From Oceanobacillus piezotolerans (GTDB lineage: Bacteria; Bacillota; Bacilli; Bacillales; Amphibacillaceae), in contig NZ_RCHR01000001.1 in assembly GCF_003665065.1 (NCBI RefSeq), positions 620,001 through 684,000 on the forward strand: a stretch of 64,000 nt of DNA, written 5' to 3'. A model generated the notes under the pieces. The model had not been told where the DNA came from and made no database searches. It saw only the letters and a list, made by a program, of their open reading frames with translations. This document shows positions 1 through 9,227 of the stretch, in pieces. Both the position numbers and the translations under genes were made by a program. Each line of letters opens with the position of its first letter. Position 1 is the stretch's first letter.

Positions 1-2012
1 TGGTATTTATCTTTGGCTAAAAGCATATTCATAAACAATGATGTAATTAGGATTGTTATAACAAGCGCTATAGCAATCGAAGCATAAGAGCCCATTTCTA
101 CTGCGCTTATAATCGAACCAAGTGTCTGTGTCACAAATTCCTCAATGTCAGAGACCTTTGCAAAAGGGAAAGCATCTGTATATTCATTAACCACTTGTTC
201 AACATGCGAATGGTCTGAGAGAGATACTGGAATAATGGTCCAAATCACAGTTGCTTCATCATCATCTGTGAACACTGCTTTCGCTGTTTTTCCACCGTTC
301 GTAATATCCGAATATATTCCAATCATCGTGAAGGATCGCTCCTCCCCATCCTTCACCAAAGTCAGGATATCACCAACTTGCTTGCCCAGCTCATCGGCAT
401 TGATTTTGGAGAGTGCAATTTCATTATCCGCTTCCGGTGCTCTGCCCTCCGTATAAGCAATCGGAAAAATGGAATGATCACCAAGCTCTACCTTCAGATT
501 CTCCTCTGAACCATCATCCATTTTTACTTGAAATGACTTCGTGGTTAGAACGGCATAACTTGATACGTCAGAATCAAGCTTTAACGCATCCACCATCTTT
601 GGAACATCCTTTACATCGATTCCAGTTGTCTGTATTCGGAGGTCATAGTTGCCAATCCCCATATATTGGATAAAGCTTTTTGAGGAAATCGTGTTATACA
701 GATTCTGGGGAACCATAATAATAAAGCTAGCTATCACCAGAACGAGCAACATCGTTATATAAAGTCTCTTTCTTGAAAGAACATCCTTCATTCCCAGAAA
801 AATATTCGTATTCCATAACTTGTTTCTACTTAAAGTTAAGCGTTTTGCTTTTCTATTCCTATCCTGTGAAGTTCCAAATCGTATTGCTTCTGAAGCGGAT
901 ATTTTCCGAAAGCCTCGAAGTACATTATTCACAAAGATAAGGATAGAGAAAAATATAAGAATGATACCAATGATTCCTAATAAGATTGCGTTAGCTGATT
1001 GGTCACTTTGCCCCATGTAGAGCCTAATATTTTCAAGCATCTTCTCTTTTAAGAAAAGTGAAAGGATAAATCCAAGGATACTTCCAACGGTCGCAATCAC
1101 AGCATATTTAGCAATATATATCTTCTTAATATCAGAAACACGTAGTCCGATGGCCTTCATAACACCAATTTCACGATAATCTTCTTCCATTTTGGCGAGC
1201 AGCGTAAAACGAATACACATAAATGATATAGCTACAACAAGCCCGCTCACAAGAAGTATCACCCCTATCATCATCCCGTCTGAAATGCCATTCATCATTT
1301 TAAAGAGGGAGTATGTAACTGTTGGACCGTTTGCGTTTAGTCCTTTAGTGGAATAAGCCGTTTCGAATGCACCTATTTTAGAAGGATCCTTTAGCCGAAA
1401 CTCAATCAAATACTCGATGTATCCAAGGCTTCTTAATTCCTTGTAGTCCCCTTCACTTACCAGAAACCGTTTAGACGCAGATAACGTGGAATTCATTTGT
1501 GAATCACGAAGAAATCCCGCAACAATAAACTCCTTCCCAGCAATTACGGCTCTATCCCCAACCTCTGCCAAGTTATCTTGTTTATAACTAATTGGGACAT
1601 AGAGTTCACCGTCCGCCGCGTTAATGATATTTCCATCAAGGTCGAGCAGATAATCAAACTGCTTGTTTTGTGTGCTAAATCCATTATCCTGCACACTAGC
1701 TGCAAGTGTGTTCTCTCCTAAGGTTATCTCTGAACCTTCTAGATTGAGAAATTCAACTACCTGGAATTCCTCTACATTACTATTTTCTTTGGCAAAGGTC
1801 TGAAGCCTTTCAGTATCCAATTCACCTGCATGCATTTGCATAAAATGCGGTGTTTTCGCTTTCGTCATCATTGTATCCAATGCACTTGAAAGATTGACAG
1901 CAAGTATTGCTGCAAGAGAAACGAGCATTGCTGCAGCTGCAATGAAAATCATTGTTGTCAATGTAACAGCTTTACTTTTTACCATGTCATTACGAATAAT
2001 TCTGTTATACAT
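1..2012 (-). CDS. FtsX-like ABC transporter permease (partial, C-terminus off the left edge)
   Basis: The minus frame is open from an ATG at 2012 to the window edge (about 670 codons), preceded by GGAGGTGGCTT. The translation begins MYNRIIRNDMVKSK, followed by a hydrophobic segment near residues 15-40, a large extracytoplasmic region, and a permease core with the FtsX/MacB-type stretch KMEEDYREIGVMKAIGLR. A second periplasmic-like domain and another hydrophobic segment lie toward the edge. This two-module layout is typical of large FtsX permeases that work with a separate ATPase to export lipoproteins, lipids or peptides, or to sense antimicrobial peptides. The ATPase partner is not in the window, so the substrate is unknown. 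Confidence 0.85.
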   Translation of the reverse strand, partial: MYNRIIRNDMVKSKAVTLTTMIFIAAAAMLVSLAAILAVNLSSALDTMMTKAKTPHFMQMHAGELDTERLQTFAKENSNVEEFQVVEFLNLEGSEITLGENTLAASVQDNGFSTQNKQFDYLLDLDGNIINAADGELYVPISYKQDNLAEVGDRAVIAGKEFIVAGFLRDSQMNSTLSASKRFLVSEGDYKELRSLGYIEYLIEFRLKDPSKIGAFETAYSTKGLNANGPTVTYSLFKMMNGISDGMMIGVILLVSGLVVAISFMCIRFTLLAKMEEDYREIGVMKAIGLRVSDIKKIYIAKYAVIATVGSILGFILSLFLKEKMLENIRLYMGQSDQSANAILLGIIGIILIFFSILIFVNNVLRGFRKISASEAIRFGTSQDRNRKAKRLTLSRNKLWNTNIFLGMKDVLSRKRLYITMLLVLVIASFIIMVPQNLYNTISSKSFIQYMGIGNYDLRIQTTGIDVKDVPKMVDALKLDSDVSSYAVLTTKSFQVKMDDGSEENLKVELGDHSIFPIAYTEGRAPEADNEIALSKINADELGKQVGDILTLVKDGEERSFTMIGIYSDITNGGKTAKAVFTDDDEATVIWTIIPVSLSDHSHVEQVVNEYTDAFPFAKVSDIEEFVTQTLGSIISAVEMGSYASIAIALVITILITSLFMNMLLAKDKY

Positions 2013-2298
2013 AAGCCACCTCCAATATTCAATTATCCTACTTCGGATTCCGATTTAATCATATCGTTAAAAGAAAACAATTTACATGATCCTAAGTAAT
2101 ATTCTTGATAGGCCTTAGGGCTTATTATTAGATAATTCTAACGGAATTAAATTAACGAGATTTGGAGGGATTAAGCTAGAAGTATATTCTAAGGAGAAGC
2201 TATTAGTAGACTTTAGCAATTAATTTTCATTTTCTTTATGTTTATAAGAGTAAATAGTTTTAATATAACGTCTAGTTGTTGTAATATATTTCCACACG

Positions 2299-2329
2299 AA
2301 AAAAGACAATCAAATGAATGACTGTCTTT
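2299..2329 (-). terminator. Terminator after the Spo0E-like gene
   Basis: On the minus strand AAAGACA and TGTCTTT form a stem, followed directly by a T-run. It lies 25 bases past the stop of the Spo0E-like gene. The 2013-2353 interval otherwise shows no supportable gene. Confidence 0.65.
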
Positions 2330-2353
2330 GCCTTCTTTCTATCTTGCTCTATA

Positions 2354-2533
2354 TTATTTACTACCCGAAAGGTCATCTGTAAATTTATTTAAAAGATCAT
2401 CTAACTCTTGACTGCAATTTACGGTTCTTTTGTCAGCTAAACCATATTTCATACCAAGTTGTATCATTTTTCTTTTTTTCTCTAAAATTGCTGAAGGTAA
2501 CTTGGATTGACCTGCGGCGTGTACTTGTTCCAT
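2354..2533 (-). CDS. Spo0E-like aspartyl-phosphate phosphatase (59 aa)
   Basis: This 59-codon ORF runs from ATG at 2533 to TAA at 2354, with an AGAGGAAGAG sequence upstream. Two predicted helices flank a loop, and the second carries SQELDDLL, the hallmark of the Spo0E/YisI/YnzD family. Known members remove phosphate from Spo0A~P and so delay sporulation. Its length matches the short family members. It is followed by its own terminator and appears monocistronic. Confidence 0.85.
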   Translation of the reverse strand: MEQVHAAGQSKLPSAILEKKRKMIQLGMKYGLADKRTVNCSQELDDLLNKFTDDLSGSK

Positions 2534-2777
2534 CTAATCTCTTCCTCTCGTGATTTGAATAGATATTGTTTTTATTATAACCAAACAAAACAAGTATGCC
2601 AACTTCTTCGAGCTATTTCAATAGTTTCGACAAAGAAAGTCAAACTAATACAAATATATTCCGAAAGAAGTTGCAACGGTTTAAAATTTCTGATTACTAA
2701 GGGTATGTTTTGGTTTGGTCTCTCAATCTCTCTTTGATAGAATATCGGCTCTTTCTCCATCTTTTTTTCATAAATAA

Positions 2778-2814
2778 CCCCCTTATAGTTGGGGGGATTC
2801 CAACTATAAGGGGG
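2778..2814. repeat. 15-bp perfect inverted repeat beyond the glycosidase stop
   Basis: The arms CCCCCTTATAGTTGG (2778-2792) and CCAACTATAAGGGGG (2800-2814) enclose a 7-base loop, 11 bases past the glycosidase stop. It probably acts as a terminator for the minus-strand gene, although the T-tract after it is poor. The rest of 2534-2824 holds no gene I can support. Confidence 0.6.
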
Positions 2815-2824
2815 GGTAATTTAA

Positions 2825-4945
2825 TTATTCATACCTTAAACCATGACCAAGTTTATATACATTACCATCGCTATCTTTATAAGCGTAACTTAATCCTTCT
2901 GACATATATTTATCTTTATCGTATCCTGGTACGTCATTAGGAGATACACAAGAACCGTCCATTCTTACAGCAATTACATCATCACTTGCTGGTAATGTTA
3001 ATGGAAGCACACCAACCGGTTGACTGTTTCCTGCCATTACTTCCATTTGTGCCTTAAAGAATGTATCATATCCAGCCACTAATGCATCTGCCAAAGGTTC
3101 TACATTTCCTAAAATCCAAGGTAAGATGATGTTCACACTGATAACAACTTTACCACCACGGCTGTGAACACTATCTGCCACTTCTCTCAAATGATCCATA
3201 CCGGTTAACGTTGTTTCTTGGTATAAAGCACCATCTACAGCAGATAAAACTTTATCTTCACAAATCTCAAGTTCTAATAAGCCAGGAGTTGCATCAAAGT
3301 ATGCACCAGATTTTGGCTGTAAGAATAAAATCGCTGTATCTGCTTCTTCATAGTTATCCGTTAAATCAAAGATTCCAAGCTCTTTCGCTTCATTTCTAGC
3401 TTGCTCCGTATAAGAAGTCGCCTTCTCGGTTTCTTTATGGAATACTTCCACGTATACTTTCTTACCATTTCGCTTGTCAGCAGTTAATGGTAATGTTTGA
3501 TTAGAGTTTTTCAAAACAGTTACCGATTTCTTATGTGCTTCATAAGCTGCATCCCAATGCTCTTTCGTGCTCACAACCGCTGTTGCTTGTTCTGGATCAT
3601 TGTAAGTTCTTTCATCAAAAATACCTAATGCAAACATTTCAGTTAAAAGACGCACGTTAGCTTCATTAATACGTTTTTCACTGATCCAGCCTTTGCTTAC
3701 GGCAATTTTCAAGTTTTCTATATCATTTGAGTCAGCAACAATATCTGTACCGGCATTTACCGCTTTCGCAAAACGCTCTGCTATACTGCGGTCTTCCACA
3801 CCCCAGCTCATATTATTTACGATACCGCTGTCACTATTAATATAGCCTTTAAAACCTAATCTTTCACGAAGAATATGCTGGATGAAATAATGATTGAATG
3901 CAAATCCTACTTCTTCAAATGGAATATCATTTCCTTCAAATTCTTGTACCACACTCTTCTTAATGCTTGGAATAGAGTAGTAAGGCATAATGGATGATGT
4001 TCCATGCTCTGCTGCTGCTCTAAATGGCGGCAAATGGTATTTCTCTAAACTTCCTGGTGTTGGATAAAGATTCCATTTCCCTTCTGCATAGTGAGGGTCA
4101 AATCCATTTTCTCTCGCTCCACCACCTGGGAAGTGTTTCGTTGTCATAGCAATGCTGTTTTTGCCTATTTCAGATCCTTGGAATTCATCAATAATACGAC
4201 CGATTGCATCAGAGATAAATTCTGGATCTTCCCCGAATGTACCATATGTACGCTGCCATCTTGGATCAGTAACGACATCCGCCATGTACATATACCCTTT
4301 TCGGATACCTGTTGCATCCCATTCTTTACGAGCGATACGAGCAAACTCACTAATTAGGGAAGCATCGCCTCCATTTTTAATATCCCCTTGCGCTGCAGCT
4401 GCAAGGCCAAGTGTTCCAGGCCAAGTCGAGAAGATACCGATTGCATCGTTCATACCGAAAACAGCTTCCGTATTTTCATTTCTGGAGTTGGATGTAACCA
4501 GGACGGGAATACCTAAGCGTGTTTCCTCTGCTACTTCATTCATAGCATTAATCCACTCTGCCATTTCAGATGGGCTGTAATTATCCCTTAAAATAAAATG
4601 ACGAAGGTGCATGTTTTGAATCGTATGAGTTGTTCCAAAAATCTTAGAAGCAGCGAAAATGGTTTCTCCTTTTTCGATTACGCTTTCATCTAGGACGCCA
4701 TTATGACTTGTCTTGTTCTTATCTTCTTGTGCAAGTCCCATTTTTCTAGAGTTAATCAGCATCATCCCGATTTTCTCATCAATATTCATTAAAGAAACTA
4801 AGTTTTCCGCACGTTCCTTTGGACTTAAACGCCAATCTTCATACGGGTCAAGTTTCCCATTATTATTTAAATCCTTAAATTGTAATTGATCCACTTCAAT
4901 CAATTTCTTCTTTCTTACCTGTAACTCTGGTTGTTTTTGGCTCAC
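2825..4945 (-). CDS. Glycoside hydrolase family 3 protein (beta-glucosidase/xylosidase-type)
   Basis: This 706-residue protein starts at GTG 4945, chosen because AGGAGG sits six bases upstream; a longer in-frame ATG at 5008 has no such site. Near the N-terminus is an EF-hand-like DLNNNGKLDPYEDW motif often seen in this GH3 subgroup. The TIM-barrel part has KHFPGGGARENGFDPH and the nucleophile motif NSDSG (Asp near residue 372), followed by the C-terminal sandwich domain. No signal peptide is visible, so it probably acts in the cytosol on imported glycosides. Exact substrate cannot be read from sequence. It appears to be transcribed alone. Confidence 0.9.
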   Translation of the reverse strand: MSQKQPELQVRKKKLIEVDQLQFKDLNNNGKLDPYEDWRLSPKERAENLVSLMNIDEKIGMMLINSRKMGLAQEDKNKTSHNGVLDESVIEKGETIFAASKIFGTTHTIQNMHLRHFILRDNYSPSEMAEWINAMNEVAEETRLGIPVLVTSNSRNENTEAVFGMNDAIGIFSTWPGTLGLAAAAQGDIKNGGDASLISEFARIARKEWDATGIRKGYMYMADVVTDPRWQRTYGTFGEDPEFISDAIGRIIDEFQGSEIGKNSIAMTTKHFPGGGARENGFDPHYAEGKWNLYPTPGSLEKYHLPPFRAAAEHGTSSIMPYYSIPSIKKSVVQEFEGNDIPFEEVGFAFNHYFIQHILRERLGFKGYINSDSGIVNNMSWGVEDRSIAERFAKAVNAGTDIVADSNDIENLKIAVSKGWISEKRINEANVRLLTEMFALGIFDERTYNDPEQATAVVSTKEHWDAAYEAHKKSVTVLKNSNQTLPLTADKRNGKKVYVEVFHKETEKATSYTEQARNEAKELGIFDLTDNYEEADTAILFLQPKSGAYFDATPGLLELEICEDKVLSAVDGALYQETTLTGMDHLREVADSVHSRGGKVVISVNIILPWILGNVEPLADALVAGYDTFFKAQMEVMAGNSQPVGVLPLTLPASDDVIAVRMDGSCVSPNDVPGYDKDKYMSEGLSYAYKDSDGNVYKLGHGLRYE

Positions 4946-5205
4946 GTTTATCCTCCTAAGTACTTTAGTTCCTATTTTCCCCATAAAAGAATATGTATAC
5001 TCATTCACTCATGCTTCTTTTTAGAAAATGGATTTCTTGGTTAGTATAGCATGATAATGGTTAATTTGTCGTGTTTTCAGATTACAAAAAATAATACTAA
5101 ATCGTGAAATGATAAACATTATTGAATAATAGCATAGATACTAATGGAAAAATAGAATCTCAAAATAAAAGTTCATGCAGCGCATTGACTGTGTGTTAGC
5201 ACCGC

Positions 5206-5264
5206 AAGCGGAGACCCCAACCCTTGAACGAATCGTGAGTTAGACAAGAATCACGTCCCCGCTT
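5206..5264. other. Nested stem-loop element in the leader of the GH3 gene
   Basis: AAGCGGAGA (5206-5214) pairs with TCCCCGCTT (5256-5264), with one mismatch that becomes a G-U pair in the minus-strand RNA. Inside it CGTGA (5234-5238) pairs with TCACG (5251-5255). The element is G+C-rich compared with its AT-rich surroundings and lies between the GNAT stop and the GH3 start. It has no T-run and matches no riboswitch class I recognise. The remaining 4946-5339 interval has no gene. Confidence 0.4.
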
Positions 5265-5339
5265 ACTATTCTTATATTCTACTCAAGTTCTTCTCGTTAA
5301 GGGTCTGATAGCCTGTTACCTGCGATAAAGTATGTTACA

Positions 5340-5819
5340 CTAGGTTAACTTTTTTATATACCATGTATCACATGCATTATGTTCTGTTTCATCGAGTGGT
5401 TTTTCAAGCTGTTGAAATCCAAATTTACTGTAAAGAAGATTTGCTGTTTGAAGAATTTCCAATGTTTCTAAGTAACAATATGTATAGTGCTGTCGAGCGA
5501 AGTCTAATGCTACTGTCATCAACTCCTTCGATAGACCCTTTCCTTGTGCCTCAGGTACAATGTATAGTTTTTGTAACTCGCAAACCTGTCCCTTTATACC
5601 AAATGGTGCAATACCCACTCCACCAACTACTTTATCCTCATCATTTACTGCAACCCAGTACTTAGCATTATTTAGCTTTTTGTAGTATTGTGCCAAACTG
5701 CTCAGCTGGGGATCAAAATAGGCAGTTCCCGGAATGTTTAAGTTAAATGACTCCAAAGATCGTTTAATAATGTGCTCCATTGACTGATTATCTTTTTCTT
5801 CTATTTCACGAATATACAA
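5340..5819 (-). CDS. GNAT family N-acetyltransferase
   Basis: The protein has the GNAT core with the acetyl-CoA loop VPEAQGKGLSKELM and the C-terminal motif LYSKFGFQQL. The suggested start is TTG at 5819, eight bases after GGGAGG, giving about 159 residues; an in-frame ATG at 5852 would add eleven. GNAT enzymes move an acetyl group from acetyl-CoA to an amine; the substrate is not predictable here. It stands alone between the GH3 gene and the EamA exporter. Confidence 0.85.
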   Translation of the reverse strand: MYIREIEEKDNQSMEHIIKRSLESFNLNIPGTAYFDPQLSSLAQYYKKLNNAKYWVAVNDEDKVVGGVGIAPFGIKGQVCELQKLYIVPEAQGKGLSKELMTVALDFARQHYTYCYLETLEILQTANLLYSKFGFQQLEKPLDETEHNACDTWYIKKLT

Positions 5820-6073
5820 CTTTTTAACCTCCCATTTATGTAGTGTTTTCATTTAGACTAGGCTCCAATTTTCTGAATAGTGTATCATTTGCGAATTGGA
5901 TAGATTGAAAGTCTGAAGAGCAGCTGCATTGGATTTTGTTCTGATTATATTTATCAGAGCTGACCTTCTTTCTATTAATTTTCTTAATACTAATTATCTA
6001 CTAACGATATTACAAAAATAAAAATAGGAAAACCACTATCATGGCTTTCCTATTAAAAATATTAAACAAAAGT

Positions 6074-7042
6074 CTATGAAACACGGTGCCGTAATTTTGC
6101 TCCAGCCCTCTTCCTTGCTTCCTTCTTTTGAATCATTCGTACGAAAATATTATTAGATAAAAGAGAAACTATAATAAAGAAGGTGCCAACAAGGTCAAAC
6201 ACTGTAATATGATTTCCTTGTACAGTCGAAATGACAAGAGTAGTGACTGGTACAAAGTTTATGAATAATAATGCATTTAGTGGTGAAAGAATGCTTACAC
6301 CAACATTCCAACCAACTAACGCAATTACACCTGGAAATATTATCATAAATAAAAGTTGTGGACTCACTGTTTGTACGACTTCTAAGGTTGGAACAGATAT
6401 GTAACCAGTCATTGTTAGTCCAATAACAATAATCAGGGCAGTAAGCGTTCCAAGTAAACAACTTAATGTTGAGTATCTTAAAGCAGACCAACCACTGAAC
6501 TTACTGCCACCCATTGTATATACGACCCAACCGATCACAGCAATAAAAATAAGCAAGGAAGGAATAATATCATCCGATGCTCTTATAAAAGCTCCAATAT
6601 CACCTTTCGTAATCACTAACATTGCTCCAATAAATGATACGAAAACACATAGTAAAGTGAAGCGATGTGGGCGGCTTCTATAAATCACCCATGCAATAAC
6701 TACGGAAATCATTGGCATTAGTGCCTCCATTACAGATGCAACCATTATCCCTGGCTCACCTAGTAAATCTTCTCCCCAGAAAATAAATAAATTATAGACT
6801 GTAAATGCCATTGTACCGAAAAACCAAAGCTGAAGACCTTTTCCTTCGAATTTGAAAGCCTTCTTGCCTTCTCTCCATAATAAAATCGGCACTAAAATAA
6901 TCGTTACAGCTACGTAACGAATGATAGTAAAATAAAAAGGATCAATATGCTTAAAAGCTGAATGGGCAACTGGAAACATGGCCCCCCAAGAAGCAGCAGC
7001 AATAAAGCATAAAATCGCTCCAATTAATACACTATTTTTCAT
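6074..7042 (-). CDS. EamA/DMT-family metabolite exporter
   Basis: This 322-residue integral membrane protein has about ten hydrophobic segments and the internal duplication of EamA (DUF6) domains. ATG 7042 follows AGGAGGTAGGGAA, so it is preferred over an upstream ATG at 7087. Family members export amino acids and related metabolites. The gene is divergent from the LysR regulator at 7187, and the palindrome between them suggests that the regulator controls it. The C-terminus ends in a basic tail. Confidence 0.9.
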   Translation of the reverse strand: MKNSVLIGAILCFIAAASWGAMFPVAHSAFKHIDPFYFTIIRYVAVTIILVPILLWREGKKAFKFEGKGLQLWFFGTMAFTVYNLFIFWGEDLLGEPGIMVASVMEALMPMISVVIAWVIYRSRPHRFTLLCVFVSFIGAMLVITKGDIGAFIRASDDIIPSLLIFIAVIGWVVYTMGGSKFSGWSALRYSTLSCLLGTLTALIIVIGLTMTGYISVPTLEVVQTVSPQLLFMIIFPGVIALVGWNVGVSILSPLNALLFINFVPVTTLVISTVQGNHITVFDLVGTFFIIVSLLSNNIFVRMIQKKEARKRAGAKLRHRVS

Positions 7043-7141
7043 TTCCCTACCTCCTACTGCATTTCTAACATATCCATAATCTCTCATTTTTTAATATCTT
7101 GTAAAGTGAATAAAAATAATGATATCCATCATTTTTCGTGA

Positions 7142-7163
7142 TATCATGTTATTTACCATGATA
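7142..7163. promoter_or_regulatory. Probable LysR operator
   Basis: TATCATG and CATGATA form a 7-bp inverted repeat with an 8-base spacer, placed between the divergent exporter and LysR genes. It contains the T-N11-A pattern that LysR-type regulators favour. A second AT-rich partial repeat, GATATC near 7120, lies just beside it. Confidence 0.6.
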
Positions 7164-7186
7164 ATAGTAAAGAAGGCGGGAAATCG

Positions 7187-8065
7187 ATGGAGTTTAAGGA
7201 TCTAGAAATCTTTCAAATGGTTGCTGAGAAGGGAACCATCACTGAAGCAGCTAAAGCTTTCAATTATGTGCAATCCAATATTACTTCAAGAATTCACAAG
7301 CTTGAAACGGAGTTAAATACCCCTTTATTTAATCGACATCACCGTGGGATGAGCTTGACACCTGAGGGGAAAAAATTACTATCGTATAGCAAAGAAATTT
7401 TGATTTTGACAAATGAAATGAAAAAATCCGTTCAAAATAAACAAGAACCATCTGGAAAGTTAGAGATTGGAACAGTTGAAACCGTTATTCACTTACCAAG
7501 AATATTATCTAGCTATGTGAAGAAATATAAAGATGTGGATTTATCGGTTTACACTGGTGTTACGGAAAAATTAGAAGAAGAAGTATTACAACACAAGTTG
7601 GACGGAGCTTTTGTTACAGAGGCAGAATTCCATCCTGACCTTGCATCGCATGAGGTGTTTCAAGAGGAGCTTGTGTTGATTTCAGATTTGCACGCTTCTT
7701 CACTGGATGAGCTGAAGAAAAAGCCATTCTTATGCTTTAGTGAGGGCTGTGGATACCGTGCAAGATTAGAAGATTGGTATAAAGATCAAAATATTGCTCC
7801 AACAAAAGTGATGGAATTCGGTACATTAGAAACCATCTTACGCAGTGTAATAATGGGACTTGGTATTACATTTGTACCAAGGTCAGCAGTTAATCATCTA
7901 GAGAAAAGTGGACGCATCCAATGTCATACACTTCCAGACCAATACAGCAAAATTAAAACGGTATTTATAAGAAGATCAGATAATTACCTAACCTCATCAA
8001 TTGAAAAATTCATTGAAACCATTGAAATGAATAAACAAGTGTCCTTCGAGCCTGTGAGCTTTTAA
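7187..8065 (+). CDS. LysR-family transcriptional regulator
   Basis: This 292-residue protein begins MEFKDLEIFQMVAEKG with the N-terminal winged helix-turn-helix (residues 1-60, ending NRHHRGMSLTPEGK), followed by the periplasmic-binding-like effector domain. AAGGCGGG precedes the ATG. It is transcribed away from the EamA exporter and most likely regulates that gene and itself in response to a small molecule. A strong terminator follows. Confidence 0.92.
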   Translation: MEFKDLEIFQMVAEKGTITEAAKAFNYVQSNITSRIHKLETELNTPLFNRHHRGMSLTPEGKKLLSYSKEILILTNEMKKSVQNKQEPSGKLEIGTVETVIHLPRILSSYVKKYKDVDLSVYTGVTEKLEEEVLQHKLDGAFVTEAEFHPDLASHEVFQEELVLISDLHASSLDELKKKPFLCFSEGCGYRARLEDWYKDQNIAPTKVMEFGTLETILRSVIMGLGITFVPRSAVNHLEKSGRIQCHTLPDQYSKIKTVFIRRSDNYLTSSIEKFIETIEMNKQVSFEPVSF

Positions 8066-8085
8066 TTCCAAGTGACACTTAGTTT

Positions 8086-8132
8086 AAAGGGTATAAACTT
8101 CGGAAAGGTTCCGAGCTTATACCCTTTAATTT
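8086..8132 (+). terminator. Rho-independent terminator of the LysR gene
   Basis: AAAGGGTATAA (8086-8096) pairs with TTATACCCTTT (8117-8127), with an inner TCGGAA/TTCCGA stem, and is followed by AATTTT. Confidence 0.8.
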
Positions 8133-8161
8133 TAACTACAACTAAAACTAAATTTACTATA

Positions 8162-8353
8162 CATTACTTCTTTATGAGATGTTGTTTTGATATAACTTTC
8201 CAGCCATACCAATATAAGAAGCTAAAACAGTAGCAGTGATTACAATCCCCACTAAACCATGGTAAAGTACTGCAGTATTTATTTTCGAGATGCGAATCCC
8301 GCTCCTACTATTACTCCTATAAAAGCAAATCCTTTTCTTAATATATCTTTCAT
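8162..8353 (-). pseudogene. Remnant of a YkvI-like membrane protein
   Basis: From ATG 8353 the minus strand reads MKDILRKGFAFIGVIVGAGF, which matches the N-terminus of the YkvI family of amino-acid-permease-like membrane proteins. It then meets an in-frame stop just where ILQYF resumes in another frame. Further pieces (TATVLASYIGMAGKLYQ, SHKEV) lie in still other frames. Only about 60 of some 340 expected codons remain, so it is a decayed 5' fragment. Confidence 0.65.
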
Positions 8354-8663
8354 TTATAACTCTCCTTCTGGTAGTACCTTGAAACAAGCTTAATCAACGC
8401 AAAAAAGACAGAGCTCTGGCATTATTAATCCCCTCCCTGTCCCTTTATCTGAAAGTTGTCATGTAAGAAGTAGTTCTCTAGTGATAAAAAACCCTTCTTA
8501 ACAGAATGAAGTAAGTGTTATGTATAATCAATGACTGTAATTTATATTCGATTTCGACCTTTCAAAAATTAACTGCAATATAAATCAAGCAAATATGTAC
8601 TAACTATTTTATCAAAAATTACGTTTCACACTGGGTATTTCTATTTTCACTGTTTCTTAAGGT

Positions 8664-9227
8664 TTATATTGGTTTATATTTATTACTTCCAGGTAATTTC
8701 TTAATTTCATTCCAGGCTGCAATGGCATCATTGCGACTTCTCCCCTTATTCTTTGGATCCGCGAAAAAATCACGGATATATTGATTATATTCAAATTGGG
8801 GTGCTATTTTTTTCTTGTAGGAAGGATCTTTCTTTCGTGCTTCTTCCTCATGCCATGCACTCACAGCATCACGATATGTTTTTCCAACATTGTCTTTAAA
8901 GTAATTTTGGATATATGTAGAGAAATGAAAGTTAGGAATGATAGACTTGAAAAATGTCCTAACATTCTGACTGCATCGATGGTTTTCAGTAATAACTGTA
9001 TCAAGACTTAGGATTGTTTCAAGGGGTTTGGTGCTTCTCCTAGATTTTCTAACTGGTTTCTTAATTTCTCCTGTTTGGAGAAATGTTTCGATTCTATCAT
9101 TTATCTCGATTTTTGTTCCTGTAGCACTCATTCCATTCTCCCTGCAAAACAATTGCAATTCTTCTTTTAGCCAATAATATTTCCTGAATTCTTCCACACT
9201 CAAATCCTTTGTCAGTTTTGGTCTCAA
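8664..9227 (-). CDS. SAP domain protein with DUF6434-type repeats
   Basis: This 187-residue protein starts MRPKLTKDLSVEEFRKYYWL. An SAP-like helix-extended loop-helix (about residues 1-55) is followed by a basic linker (KPVRKSRRS) and a DUF6434-like region in which a FFK..YIQNYFKDN..YRDAVSAW segment is echoed by YNQYIRDFFADP..RNDAIAAW. SAP domains commonly bind DNA; the DUF6434 role is unknown. Its ATG overlaps the metallophosphoesterase stop by four bases, so the two are coupled. Confidence 0.75.
   Translation of the reverse strand: MRPKLTKDLSVEEFRKYYWLKEELQLFCRENGMSATGTKIEINDRIETFLQTGEIKKPVRKSRRSTKPLETILSLDTVITENHRCSQNVRTFFKSIIPNFHFSTYIQNYFKDNVGKTYRDAVSAWHEEEARKKDPSYKKKIAPQFEYNQYIRDFFADPKNKGRSRNDAIAAWNEIKKLPGSNKYKPI

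Noticed and set aside
2013-2353. Plus-strand open stretch near 2120-2222 (GIKLTRFGGIKLEVYSKEKL).
   Set aside because: No start codon, and an in-frame stop lies just upstream; no family recognised.
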